Assembly (NCBI GenBank): GCA_036375165.1
Contig: DASUSI010000099.1
Coordinates: 1 to 64,000 of the forward strand
Source: WHSM01 sp036375165
GTDB lineage: Bacteria; Actinomycetota; Actinomycetes; Mycobacteriales; Micromonosporaceae
Direction of reading: 5' to 3'
Length of the DNA: 64,000 bases
The position numbers and the translations under genes were made by a program. Below the pieces are notes generated by a model. It did no database searches. It was not told where the DNA came from and saw only the letters and a list, made by a program, of their open reading frames with translations. Below are positions 54,193-62,617 of this stretch, piece after piece (within the stretch, counting starts at the first letter, position 1; every line of letters begins with the position of its first letter).

Positions 54193-54681
54193 GTGAGCCG
54201 ACTGCTCGTACTGCTCCGTCACGCCAAGGCCGACAACGCGCTCGGAGTCGCGGACTTCGACCGGCCGCTGACCTCCCGTGGTGAGCGGGACTCCCGCGCC
54301 GCCGGGTTGTGGCTGCGTACCCAGGGGTACCTGCCAGACCTGGTGATCTGCTCCGCCGCGCGCCGCGCGAGACAGACCTGGAAGCATGTGGTGGCTGGCC
54401 TCGGCGCGGTCCCGGAGGTGCATTACCGCCGGGAGGTGTACGAGGCGGGGCATCCGGATGCCCTGCTCGACGTGATCCGGGCTGCCCCGGTGTCGACCGG
54501 GGTGCTGGTCTTGGTGGGCCACAACCCGACGTTGGAGATGTTGTCAGCCGGGCTCGATCCCGGTGGCGGGCCGGGCGGCGGCCTGCGTACCGCCGGGATC
54601 GCGGTTCACGTGGTGGACCGGGAGTGGACCGGGCTGGATGCCGGCTGCGCGCCGCTTGCCGTGAGCCACCTGGCCCGTTGA
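54193..54681 (+). CDS. sixA: SixA-type phosphohistidine phosphatase
   Basis: A 162-residue histidine-phosphatase-superfamily protein. The catalytic motif LLRHAKAD (R9-H10) opens the protein; the second His is H110 in LVGHNPTLEM. The length fits SixA rather than phosphoglycerate mutases. It would remove phosphate from histidine residues, e.g. in phosphotransfer proteins. GTG 54193 starts it; the stop codon is inside the left arm of the following terminator. Confidence 0.87.
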   Translation: MSRLLVLLRHAKADNALGVADFDRPLTSRGERDSRAAGLWLRTQGYLPDLVICSAARRARQTWKHVVAGLGAVPEVHYRREVYEAGHPDALLDVIRAAPVSTGVLVLVGHNPTLEMLSAGLDPGGGPGGGLRTAGIAVHVVDREWTGLDAGCAPLAVSHLAR

Positions 54682-54724
54682 TTCGTGACCTCCCGCGGGG
54701 GGCCGTCGCGGGAGGTCACGAATC
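54680..54724. terminator. Bidirectional hairpin terminator
   Basis: A perfect 18-base inverted repeat (54680-54697 and 54707-54724, 9-base loop) lies between convergent sixA and the acyl-CoA dehydrogenase gene. Its left arm includes two bases of the sixA stop codon. Confidence 0.88.
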
Positions 54725-54739
54725 GACCAACGGGGTGGG

Positions 54740-56590
54740 TCAGAACGTGGCTTCGGGGAGTTCCATCAGGTCCAGGCTGGCGCGTTCGACGATCCGGCGG
54801 TCGGAGCCGAGCCGGGGCAGCACCTCGGCCGCGAAGAACCGGGCCGCCGCCACCTTGCCCTGGTAGAACGCCTGCTCAGACGCTGGCAACTCGTCACCGA
54901 GCCGCTGCAGGGCCACGTGCGCCTGTCGTTGCAGCAGCCACCCGATGATCAGGTCTCCCATCGCGAGCAGTAGCCGCCGGGAGTGCAGCCCGACCTTGTA
55001 GACGGCGCGGGGGTCACTCGCCATCTCGCCCAGGTAGCCGCCCAGCGCACCGACCATGGCCTGTACGTTGTCGAGTGCCTCGGTGAGTGCCTGGCGTTCT
55101 TCCTTGAGCCGGCCGTTGCCCGCCTCGGCGTCCAGGAATCCCTTGATCTCGCCGGCCACCGTCATCAGCGCCGTGCCCTGGTCCTTTACGATCTTGCGGA
55201 AGATCAGGTCCAGGCTCTGGATCGCGGTGGTGCCCTCGTACAGGGTGTCGATCTTGGAATCCCGGATGTACTGCTCCAGGGGGTAGTCCTGCAGGAAGCC
55301 GGAGCCACCCAAGGTCTGCAACGACTCCGCGCCGAGCAGCTCGTACGCCCGTTCCGAGCCGCAGCCCTTGACCAGCGGCAGCAGCAGGTCGTTGACCCGT
55401 TCGGCGAGCTGGTGCGTCTCTTCGTCACCGGCGGTGGTGGCCAGCCGGGACCTGTCCTGCCACGTGGCGGTGTAGCAGACCAGGGCGCGCAGACCCTCGG
55501 CGTACGACTTCTGGAGCATCAACGAGCGGCGGACGTCCGGGTGGTGGGTGATCGTCACGCGCGGCGCGGTCCTGTCCCCGGCCCGGGCGAGGTCGGCGCC
55601 CTGAACCCGGCTCTTGGCGTACTCCAGTGCGTTGAGGTACCCGGTCGAGAGGGTGGCGATCGCCTTCGTGCCGACCATCATCCTGGCGTACTCGATGATC
55701 ATGAACATCTGCCGGATGCCGTCGTGGACGTCACCCAGCAGCCAGCCCTGGGCCGGGTGCTTCTCGCCGAAGGTGACCTCACACGTGGTGGAGACCTTGA
55801 GGCCCATCTTGTGCTCGACGTTGGTGACGTAGACGCCGTTGCGCTCGCCGAGTTCCCCGGTGGCCGGGTCGAAGTGGTACTTCGGCACGACGAACAGCGA
55901 CAGGCCCTTGGTGCCGGGGCCACCCGCGCCTGCCACACCGACCGGTCGGGCCAGCACATAGTGGATGATGTTGTCGCTCATGTCGTGCTCGCCGGAGGTG
56001 ATGAACCGCTTCACGCCCTCGATGTGCCAGGAGCCGTCCGGCTGCGGGATCGCCTTGGTACGGCCAGCGCCGACATCGGACCCGGCGTCCGGTTCGGTGA
56101 GCACCATGGTGGCGCCCCAGCGCTTCTCGACGAACAGCTTCGCCCACTCCTTCTGCTCGGGAGTGCCCTCACGGTGCAGGGTCTGCGCGAAGCTGGGGCC
56201 GGAGGCGTACATCCAGACGGCGGGGTTGGCACCGAGGATCAGGTCGGCGAGCGCCCACCACAGGCTTCGGGGCGCGTCGGTGCCGCCGAGGTCGGCAGGC
56301 AGGTCCAGCCGCCAGAATTCCGAGTCCATCAGCGCCTGGTACGACCGCTTGAACGACTCCGGGATGGTGACCGAGTTGGTTTCCGGGTCGAACACCGGCG
56401 GGTTGCGGTCCGCGTCGACAAACGACCGGGCGAGGTCCTCACGTGCCAGGCGGTCCACTTCACCGAGGATGCTGCGGGCGGTGTCCTGGTCGATGTCCGC
56501 GTACGGTCCCTGGCCGAGAATCTTGTCCCCGGCGAACACCTCGAACAGGTTGAACTCGAGGTCTCGCAGGTTGCTCTTGTAGTGCGTCAT
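54740..56590 (-). CDS. Acyl-CoA dehydrogenase (long type, FadE5-like)
   Basis: A 616-residue flavoprotein that introduces the alpha-beta double bond in acyl-CoA beta-oxidation. It has the long C-terminal extension of the actinobacterial FadE5 group. Blocks: YASGPSFAQTLHREGTPEQK, TMVLTEPDAGSDVGAGRTKA, HIEGVKRFITSGEHDMSDNI, RSLMLQKSYAEGLRALVCYT and the helix with YEGTTAIQSLDLIFRKIV that holds the catalytic Glu region. ATG 56590 gives MTHYKSNLRDLEFNLFEVF, the family start. A longer frame upstream is less likely. Confidence 0.93.
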   Translation of the reverse strand: MTHYKSNLRDLEFNLFEVFAGDKILGQGPYADIDQDTARSILGEVDRLAREDLARSFVDADRNPPVFDPETNSVTIPESFKRSYQALMDSEFWRLDLPADLGGTDAPRSLWWALADLILGANPAVWMYASGPSFAQTLHREGTPEQKEWAKLFVEKRWGATMVLTEPDAGSDVGAGRTKAIPQPDGSWHIEGVKRFITSGEHDMSDNIIHYVLARPVGVAGAGGPGTKGLSLFVVPKYHFDPATGELGERNGVYVTNVEHKMGLKVSTTCEVTFGEKHPAQGWLLGDVHDGIRQMFMIIEYARMMVGTKAIATLSTGYLNALEYAKSRVQGADLARAGDRTAPRVTITHHPDVRRSLMLQKSYAEGLRALVCYTATWQDRSRLATTAGDEETHQLAERVNDLLLPLVKGCGSERAYELLGAESLQTLGGSGFLQDYPLEQYIRDSKIDTLYEGTTAIQSLDLIFRKIVKDQGTALMTVAGEIKGFLDAEAGNGRLKEERQALTEALDNVQAMVGALGGYLGEMASDPRAVYKVGLHSRRLLLAMGDLIIGWLLQRQAHVALQRLGDELPASEQAFYQGKVAAARFFAAEVLPRLGSDRRIVERASLDLMELPEATF

Positions 56591-56767
56591 GCTGCGCGGT
56601 ACCCCCGGCATGGCATGAGCCGCCGTGGCGGCTCCACGGATACTACTGGCGAGTAACAACATCTATTACCGCTCAGTAGCCCCGGCACGGCAAGGGTCGG
56701 TGAAACATCTCACTCGGCCCCCCGAGGCCTGGACACGCAGTGGGCCGGACCCCACGAAAACCCGGAA

Positions 56768-56801
56768 ATGCCCGCCCCGGGGATCACCCGGGGACGGGCA
56801 T
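56768..56801 (-). terminator. Hairpin after the LPXTG gene
   Basis: ATGCCCG and CGGGCAT form a 7-pair base with a further GC-rich 7-pair stem separated by a one-base bulge (A 56794). It begins about 33 bases past the LPXTG stop on the minus strand. Confidence 0.6.
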
Positions 56802-56833
56802 CTGACGTTGGGTACCTCAGGCCGAACCGGCGC

Positions 56834-57445
56834 TCAGCTCTGCTCGTCGCTGGACTCGGACGGCGTGGCAAAAGCGGCCCGGCGACGACGCGCCAGCACC
56901 ACCAGCGCGGCACCACCGCCGACCAGAGCGGCACCCAGACCGGCGAGCAGGCCCGCCTCGGCACCAGTGGCCGGCAACTGCGGGCCGTCAGTGTCGACGC
57001 TTCCGCCGCTTCCGCCGTTGTTGCCGCCACCCTGGTTGCCGCCGTTGTTGCCGCCACCGCCACCGCCACCACCGTCGGACGGCGGCTTGGTCTTCACGTT
57101 GCTGGGCTTGGCGGTCGGCTCGTTGGTCGGTGGATCGACCGGCGGATCGACCGGCGGCTCCCCGGTGTCGGTCGGATCCGGTGGCGGAGGCGTTTCGGTG
57201 TTGCAGGACGGCAACGGCGGCTCGCCACACGGCGGCGGAACCTCACCGTCGTGGCCGTCCTCGTGATCCATCACGACACCGCGCGGCACCTGCGTACCTT
57301 GCTGGGCCAGCGCTGGTCCGGTGAAGAAGGCACCCGCGAGCATGGTCAGCCCCAGACCGAGCGCCAAAGCGCCGAGCCGCGTGACCGCAACCCCCGTACG
57401 TGTCTTCCGCTTGGTGATGCCTGCAACGCGAACCGTTGCGCGCAT
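56834..57445 (-). CDS. LPXTG-anchored surface protein
   Basis: A 203-residue cell-wall protein. An extended N-terminus (RVAGITKRKTRTGV) and hydrophobic core form the signal peptide, with cleavage near ALAQQ. The mature part has two cysteines (PPPCGEPPLPSCNTE), then Pro/Asp/Thr repeats (PPVDPPVDPPTNEP) and a Gly/Asn-rich spacer. The sortase signal is LPATG at residues 157-161, followed by a hydrophobic stretch and RRRR. Sortase would link it to peptidoglycan; no sortase gene is in the window. The spacer resembles wall-spanning linkers; no ligand domain is recognised. Confidence 0.88.
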   Translation of the reverse strand: MRATVRVAGITKRKTRTGVAVTRLGALALGLGLTMLAGAFFTGPALAQQGTQVPRGVVMDHEDGHDGEVPPPCGEPPLPSCNTETPPPPDPTDTGEPPVDPPVDPPTNEPTAKPSNVKTKPPSDGGGGGGGGNNGGNQGGGNNGGSGGSVDTDGPQLPATGAEAGLLAGLGAALVGGGAALVVLARRRRAAFATPSESSDEQS

Positions 57446-57568
57446 AAGGACCCTCCCCGTTCAGGTGATTTTGACTCTCCAGTCAGGATGCGAGCCCTGA
57501 TCGTACGGGAAGATCACCGATCCCTGGGGACCGCCCCTGGTGAATTGAGGGACGGCTGAGCTGCGAAC

Positions 57569-58675
57569 TTACCGGGAGGGGTCACCGACTTCCCAACTCG
57601 GTGTGGCGGCCTCAGGACTCGGTGCCGCCGCGTACTCGATGAGTACCAGTGCGATGTCGTCGTCGAGTATCCCGTTCACCCATTCGACCAGTGCGCTTTC
57701 CAGAGAGCGCAGGCCGTCGCCAACGGTGCCGTGGCCCAACAGACCCCAGGCCCGCTGCTGGATCGGGAAGAACTCGCCGGCTCGCCGCGCCTCCGCGAGC
57801 CCGTCGGTGTAAAGCAGCAGCCGGTCACCCGGTTCCAGTCGCTCCACCCGGGGGCGAACCACTGGAAGGAACCCGAGCGGCGGTGCCGTGGCGGGTGGTT
57901 CCAGCACGATCACCTCACCACGCCGCAGCAGCAGCGGCGGCGGATGACCGCAGTTCACCACGGTCAGGGTGCCGCCCCGCTCCTCCACCAGCGCGGCGGT
58001 CACGAAATCCTCGTACCCGACGGACCGGGCCACAGCCCGGTCCAGGTCCGCGACGATCGCCCGCAGGTCGGCCCGCTCGTACGCGACGTGCCGGTACGAA
58101 CCCAGCACCACAGTGGCCAGTCGTACCGCGTCCAGACCCTTGCCCCGGACATCGCCGATGATCAGACGGGCTCCGTACGGGGTGTCCAGGGCCTCGTACA
58201 GGTCACCGCCGATGCCGGCGTCAGCGCTCGCGGAAACGTACCTCGCGGCGATGGCGAGGGTCCCGACCTGGGGTCCAATCGGGCGGAGCACCGCCCGCTG
58301 CGCGACAGAGGCCAGCCGGGACAGTTCCGCGAACCGGTCGCCCTGCTGCTGGCGTACCACGCCGGCCGCCAGCGCGATACCGGTGATCAGCACCACCGCG
58401 CCGACCTGGGTGACGTGCTCGATCCGGGGGATCGACGAGGTCAGCAGCACGAACGCGGCAGCCAGCACCACGCAGAACACGCCGACCCCGAGCACAGAGC
58501 GCCAACCCGCGAAGGCAGCCGCCAGCAGGGGCGGCGCTGCCAGGAGTCCGACGAAGTGAGGCTGCGGTCCGTCCGCGAGTTCTATCGCGGCGATGATGAC
58601 GAGCAGCACAAAGGCCGCGCCGAGCCCTGCGCGGGTCTCCGGGTCGGTGGTGCGGGTTGCCAAGCTGGGGGGCAT
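57569..58675 (-). CDS. Membrane SpoIIE/PP2C-type serine phosphatase
   Basis: A 368-residue protein. The N-terminal half has about four membrane helices (LGAAFVLLVIIAAIELADG, LAAPPLLAAAFAGWRSVLGV, VVLITGIALAAGV). The C-terminal half is a PP2C/SpoIIE phosphatase with the metal aspartates in GIGGDLYEA, IIGDVRGKGLDAV and LLLYTDGLAEAR, ending with GILDDDIALVLIEY. Such proteins dephosphorylate anti-sigma-factor antagonists and so activate alternative sigma factors, often in stress or development; the partner is unknown. ATG 58675 is chosen, and 58720 is possible. Confidence 0.88.
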   Translation of the reverse strand: MPPSLATRTTDPETRAGLGAAFVLLVIIAAIELADGPQPHFVGLLAAPPLLAAAFAGWRSVLGVGVFCVVLAAAFVLLTSSIPRIEHVTQVGAVVLITGIALAAGVVRQQQGDRFAELSRLASVAQRAVLRPIGPQVGTLAIAARYVSASADAGIGGDLYEALDTPYGARLIIGDVRGKGLDAVRLATVVLGSYRHVAYERADLRAIVADLDRAVARSVGYEDFVTAALVEERGGTLTVVNCGHPPPLLLRRGEVIVLEPPATAPPLGFLPVVRPRVERLEPGDRLLLYTDGLAEARRAGEFFPIQQRAWGLLGHGTVGDGLRSLESALVEWVNGILDDDIALVLIEYAAAPSPEAATPSWEVGDPSR

Positions 58676-58989
58676 GTGCCTGCTTCGAAAGAGGGTCGGG
58701 TCGTTGATCACAGCATGCACGCTCGTGGGACAGAACGGGAACGTTCGTACCGTCAGTGTGCGCTGTTGATCGTGTCAATGCCGTCCCCCGACCGGGCAGT
58801 CGTGGCACGCCACCGACCAGCGGTCCGTCGACTGGCTGGTCACGGCTCCGCGGCCGGGTCCCCTCCGGCCTCTCGTCCGGAAACGTCCGGGCGTGTCCGA
58901 CACCGGTCCCTTGTAGTCGGTCCACCCGCCAGAACGTGCTGGTCCAGCACTCCTCACCGGCGTGCCGGACGCCGTGCGACGATCGGGAT
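58676..58989. other. Intergenic region between phosphatase and Smr genes
   Basis: This is 314 bases between divergent genes. It holds the possible N-terminal extension of the phosphatase (to 58720). I see no hairpin, small gene or known regulatory motif; it presumably carries both promoters. Confidence 0.4.
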
Positions 58990-59244
58990 GTGAAGCTGAA
59001 ACTGGACCTCCACGAGGTCTACAACCGCGGTCACGAGATCGACCGGGCGCTGCGCGACATCATCGATCAGGCAGTCGCGAAGCGGGCCAGTGTGGTGGAG
59101 ATCATTCCCGGAAAGGGCTCCGGACAGCTCAAGAAGCGGGTGCTGCGGTTCCTGGACCAGAAGGAGATCAAGCAGCTCTACCACCGGCTGGAGAAGGACT
59201 CCAAGAACTTTGGTCGGGTATTCGTCCACTTTCGATGGAAATGA
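58990..59244 (+). CDS. Short Smr-domain protein
   Basis: An 84-residue stand-alone Smr domain. The N-terminal motif is LKLDLHEVYNRGHEIDRALR and the second motif VVEIIPGKGSGQLKKRVLRF. The usual HGKG histidine is replaced by Pro (IPGKGSG). I believe the same form occurs in other actinobacterial short Smr proteins. Smr domains (MutS2, Cue2-like) can cut nucleic acid, including RNA in stalled ribosomes; activity here is unproven. GTG 58990 lacks a strong SD. Confidence 0.85.
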   Translation: MKLKLDLHEVYNRGHEIDRALRDIIDQAVAKRASVVEIIPGKGSGQLKKRVLRFLDQKEIKQLYHRLEKDSKNFGRVFVHFRWK

Positions 59245-59515
59245 CCGCGTAGTTCCACAGTGGTCGCCGGAGACTTCGACAGGGGTGAAGAGGTGTTCGT
59301 CGCCACCCGGACGGTTCGACGGCCTGCCCGGATCACATCGACCACGTCACCGAGGACACCGCCAACGCCCCGGTCGTACGCACGACGGCGATCAGTTCGA
59401 CTGGTCGTTCGCGGCCAGCAATACGGGCTGTGCATCGCGTGGGCGTCGCAAGTGGGCCCACATGTACGCCGGGTGGCCTGACAGATCGGGGATGGACGCC
59501 GAGCCCTTCCCGCAG

Positions 59516-59725
59516 TCAGATGAGGTCGAACTGTCCCCCCTTGGCACCCGCACCATCCCCAGCGCCACCGAGGAATGCTTCCCACTCGGCCCGCGTGAAC
59601 GTGAGGACGGGCCCGCTCGGGTTCTTGCTGTCACGCACGTCAACCGCGTGACCCCGGTGGCGCACTTCGACGCACGCACCATCGTTACCCGACCGGCTGG
59701 ACTTACGCCAGACGTTACGCCGCAT
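59516..59725 (-). CDS. DUF397 family small protein
   Basis: A 69-residue DUF397 protein: RRNVWRKSSRSGNDGACVEV, then HAVDVRDSKNPSGPVLTFTR and AEWEAFLGG. These actinobacterial proteins pair with an upstream XRE-DUF5753 regulator, as here, and are thought to form a regulator/antagonist pair (compare WhiJ/BldB systems). ATG 59725 lies within the end of the XRE gene (11-base overlap), so translation is coupled. Function in this organism is unknown. Confidence 0.92.
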   Translation of the reverse strand: MRRNVWRKSSRSGNDGACVEVRHRGHAVDVRDSKNPSGPVLTFTRAEWEAFLGGAGDGAGAKGGQFDLI

Positions 59726-60569
59726 CTGCCTGCTCCTTAATGAACTTGATCGACTCAGCGGGTGACATGGCCAACGTCCGCAGATGGTCATAGACCGAGG
59801 AAAGTCGTCCGATCTCCTTGGCCGATTCTAAAAACAACTCACCCGCCAACGTCTCGATGTAGCCCAACGGCGGATCCTCGTTATCAAAGGCAAGTACTGC
59901 GAAGCCACCACGGGTTGCCAGGTGTGCTCCTGCCGCGAACCGTAGTATCTGGATGGTTACATTGGGCAGCACTGACAGATTCACAATGTGCTGGAGTTGC
60001 TCCCGCACGATTTCGGGGCTGCCGACCTCCATTCGGATGGTGGCCTCCGACACGATCGCGTGGGTCCTCAGCGGCACCGGTTGACGGCTCAGCACTTCCT
60101 GTCGGGTGAGCCGGGCCTGTACCAGTTGGTTGATTGCGTGTTCGTCTGTCTCTCGTCCGACGGTGACAACCTCCCGCGCGTACGCCGCGGTCTGGAGCAG
60201 CCCGGGAATGAGCATGGGCTCGAACTGGCGCAACTCCGCAGCCTCGGACTCGTAGGCGATGTAGGTCGCGTACTTGCCCGAGATGGCGTCGAGTCGTTGC
60301 CACCAACCTGAGTCGCGCAGGTCGCGGGCAAGTGCGGTCAACGATTGGCCGGTCTCGCTGTCGATCGGTACGCCGTAGGCAATCAACAACTCCATGACGT
60401 CGCCTGGCCTGGCCTTGATCTCCCCAGACTCGATACGACTCACACGAGACTGCGAGCAGTGAAGCTCCTTGGCGACCTGGTCCACGGTTAAGGAACGCGC
60501 ATCGCGCAGCTTGCGCAACTCGCGGCCAAGGCGGCGGGACCGCGGAGTCGCCGGGGTGAACCGTGGCAT
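59715..60569 (-). CDS. XRE-family regulator with DUF5753 domain
   Basis: A 284-residue regulator. The HTH_XRE domain is at about 10-65 (LGRELRKLRDARSLTVDQVA, KELHCSQSRVSRIESGEIKA). The rest is DUF5753 (YIAYESEAAELRQFEPMLIP, GLLQTAAYAREVVTVGRETD, VQARLTRQEVLSRQPVPL, LPNVTIQILRFAAGAH). It partners with the DUF397 protein encoded just downstream. ATG 60569 is chosen, at the normal distance before the HTH; a longer frame from 60608 is possible. A palindrome at 60676-60698 upstream may be its operator. Confidence 0.92.
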   Translation of the reverse strand: MPRFTPATPRSRRLGRELRKLRDARSLTVDQVAKELHCSQSRVSRIESGEIKARPGDVMELLIAYGVPIDSETGQSLTALARDLRDSGWWQRLDAISGKYATYIAYESEAAELRQFEPMLIPGLLQTAAYAREVVTVGRETDEHAINQLVQARLTRQEVLSRQPVPLRTHAIVSEATIRMEVGSPEIVREQLQHIVNLSVLPNVTIQILRFAAGAHLATRGGFAVLAFDNEDPPLGYIETLAGELFLESAKEIGRLSSVYDHLRTLAMSPAESIKFIKEQADAA

Positions 60570-60675
60570 CCCCTGATCCTGCCTCACCAGACCACCTTTC
60601 CATAGCAAAGCGTGAGCACGATGCTGGACGTTCGATCCGAACTCGTATACGTACAGTCATAGAACTTGTGTTCCA

Positions 60676-60698
60676 GCATATGATGTACCATCATATGC
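60676..60698. promoter_or_regulatory. AT-rich palindrome upstream of the XRE-DUF397 operon
   Basis: GCATATGATG-TAC-CATCATATGC: perfect 10-base arms around a 3-base centre, about 105 bases upstream of the XRE gene. It stands out in high-GC DNA. It is a good candidate operator for the XRE regulator, or a hairpin in a leader; position and symmetry are the only evidence. Confidence 0.55.
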
Positions 60699-60822
60699 CT
60701 TCGGACGTGTCCGACAGCCCGAAGGACTGGTGAGCGGCAGAGGACGAGCCGCCTGCTCGTGGAGTTGGTTCATCCCCCACGGGTGGGCCCGGACGACGCT
60801 GGCCGTCTCGCTGAAGCACCAC

Positions 60823-60855
60823 CGGGGACGGCGTCTCTTGCGGACGCCGTCCCCG
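60823..60855 (+). terminator. GC-rich hairpin, terminator-like
   Basis: CGGGGACGGCGTC and its complement form a 13-pair stem with loop TCTTGCG. No clear gene ends just before it. It could stop transcription from upstream or be an mRNA leader element of the next gene, whose SD follows at 60867. Confidence 0.55.
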
Positions 60856-60878
60856 ACCGTCGACCTGGGAGGAGTGCG

Positions 60879-61068
60879 GTGAGCCACAAGGCACCGGAGT
60901 CGCTGCGGTTGCCGGCTGCGACCAGTCGACGCCGGCCAGATCGAACGCCGTGTGTACGCCGAGACACAGCGGCGAGCGTTCGGAACCACCTCAGCGGTAA
61001 CTGGCGACTACCTCGCCACGTTGGCAGTTCACTTGTTCGCCCGGATCACCCTCGGTGACACCCGATGA
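60879..61068 (+). pseudogene. Frameshifted small gene coupled to GPP34
   Basis: A strong SD (GGGAGGAG, 60867-60874) precedes GTG 60879, which begins SHKAPESLRLPAATS. The frame then becomes senseless, but skipping one base near 60922 opens VDAGQIERRVYAETQRRAFG, TTSAVTGDYLATLAVHLFAR and ITLGDTR, ending at TGA 61066-61068. That stop overlaps the ATG of the GPP34 gene (ATGA at 61065). The good SD at one end and the coupled stop at the other show a real gene of about 62 residues with one extra base. It could be a mutation, a sequencing error or programmed frameshifting (ACC AGT CGA). No family recognised. Confidence 0.65.
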
Positions 61069-61871
61069 CATCAGATTCATCCCCCGCATCTGAGGCAGTA
61101 AGGAGCAACCCCGTGACCGCACAACCGATTGAGCGCAGCGCCATGACTCGACGCTTCCCCACAAACCACGACGGCCAGTCCGACGTGCTTTCGCTGAGAA
61201 GCGAACTGTTCCTGATCGCCCACAATGAAACCACCGGGCACCCGCACGTCGAAAAACGGTCTCTCACGCTTGGGCTCGCCGCCGCTGTACTCCTCGAACT
61301 CTGGTTCGCCGACCGAATCCGCATCGGATGGCGGCCGGACGCCCGAAACGGGATCTGGCAGCAGCATCCCGGGCACATCACCGTTCTCGATGCCACGCCA
61401 ACCGGCGACCCCATCACCGACACCGCGCTCACCCTGCTGTGGAATCTCGGTGGCACGCCGCGCATCAACGACTTCGTACGCGCGTTCACCACCACAAACC
61501 TCTACGAACGGGTACGCGGCCACATGATCGCCGCCGGCACGCTGTGCCAAACCCCCCGACGGCGGTTCCGGTTCTTCCACACCGACGCCTACCTGCCAAC
61601 ACACACCGCGTATCCCATCCGGATTCGAGCCAGGATCCGCAACCTCGCCACCCAACGCCACACCGATCACGAGCAGATTGACCACCATGGACTGGCGCTT
61701 GCCGCGCTGGTCACCATGCTGAGGCTTGGCGCGTACCTCTACCCGCCGGACATGTCTCCAGCGCAGCTCCAACAACGGCTGAACGAGATCACCAAGGACC
61801 GGTCGCACACCGCGATCGGAGAGGTTACCGCCGCCATCCGGCCACGCCGTACCGCGAAAAGGAATCGATAA
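61065..61871 (+). CDS. GPP34 (GOLPH3-like) phosphoprotein family protein
   Basis: A 268-residue member of the GPP34 family, common in actinomycetes: LRSELFLIAHNETTGHPHVE, RSLTLGLAAAVLLELWFADR, TLLWNLGGTPRINDFVRAFT. The eukaryotic relative GOLPH3 binds phosphoinositides at the Golgi; the bacterial role is unknown. The start overlaps the stop of the small gene upstream. A terminator follows (61879-61909). Confidence 0.9.
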   Translation: MTSDSSPASEAVRSNPVTAQPIERSAMTRRFPTNHDGQSDVLSLRSELFLIAHNETTGHPHVEKRSLTLGLAAAVLLELWFADRIRIGWRPDARNGIWQQHPGHITVLDATPTGDPITDTALTLLWNLGGTPRINDFVRAFTTTNLYERVRGHMIAAGTLCQTPRRRFRFFHTDAYLPTHTAYPIRIRARIRNLATQRHTDHEQIDHHGLALAALVTMLRLGAYLYPPDMSPAQLQQRLNEITKDRSHTAIGEVTAAIRPRRTAKRNR

Positions 61872-61878
61872 GTGCGTC

Positions 61879-61909
61879 GCCGCCTCCCGGCAGACCGTCG
61901 GGAGGCGGC
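61879..61909 (+). terminator. Hairpin terminator after GPP34
   Basis: GCCGCCTCCCG pairs perfectly with CGGGAGGCGGC (11-base stem, 9-base loop), 8 bases after the GPP34 stop codon. Confidence 0.85.
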
Positions 61910-62022
61910 AGCAATGTTCATACTGCCAGTTCCCTACCGGGCAGCGCCGACAAGTAAACAGTGTCAGGAGTCCGTCAGAAGAGATTCAGACGGGCTCCGT
62001 TATTCACTGACATCATTGTGTT

Positions 62023-62445
62023 GTGGGGGACACAACGAGCGACCCTTTCGTCAGCCAGACAGCACGGCGTCGCACGCAGCTCCCGTACCGCTATACCGCT
62101 CTGCTACCCCTCGCCTTGTTGGCCCCCTTCAGCGCCACCATTGTCGTAAGTCAGGCATGGAGCGCCTGTGAGGTGCCCCTCAAGACCCGACTCACTGTCT
62201 TCTATCTGCATTTCCCGACCCTGGTACTCGCCTACATCACGGTGCTCCTTGTCGCCTACCTGTTTGCCGGTCCGGCGGGGTGGCCCCACAGCCTTGTGGT
62301 GGTGATCTCCGTACTTCTGGTCATGACCGTTACCTGGACCTACTTCGCACTCGCCGGGCTGCCGCTACAGAACGAGTTCTGTCCTGACGTGGAGCCGTCG
62401 TGGTGGCCGTGGCTGCTACCGCCCCTGCCCGGAGCCGCTCCGTAG
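62023..62445 (+). CDS. Small membrane protein of unknown family
   Basis: A 140-residue protein with three hydrophobic segments: ALLPLALLAPFSATIVVSQA, FPTLVLAYITVLLVAYLFAG and LVVVISVLLVMTVTWTYFAL, plus a Trp/Pro-rich end (SWWPWLLPPLPG). GTG 62023 gives the longest plausible protein; no SD is visible, so it may be leaderless or start further in. I do not recognise the family. Confidence 0.55.
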   Translation: MGDTTSDPFVSQTARRRTQLPYRYTALLPLALLAPFSATIVVSQAWSACEVPLKTRLTVFYLHFPTLVLAYITVLLVAYLFAGPAGWPHSLVVVISVLLVMTVTWTYFALAGLPLQNEFCPDVEPSWWPWLLPPLPGAAP

Positions 62446-62617
62446 CGGTTGGACACCACAAGCCGGGGCCTTAAGACACTGCCCGCCGGAGCCGGGTACG
62501 AGTAGCAAGAAGTCGATGCATCCGTGGCTGTCGCCTGAGCGTGTCAGGAGTGGCAAGGCGACCGCGCGTAGGGCTGCGCCGCTCTGAGGCAGGGCGCGCA
62601 CGACATTGGGGACTGAA

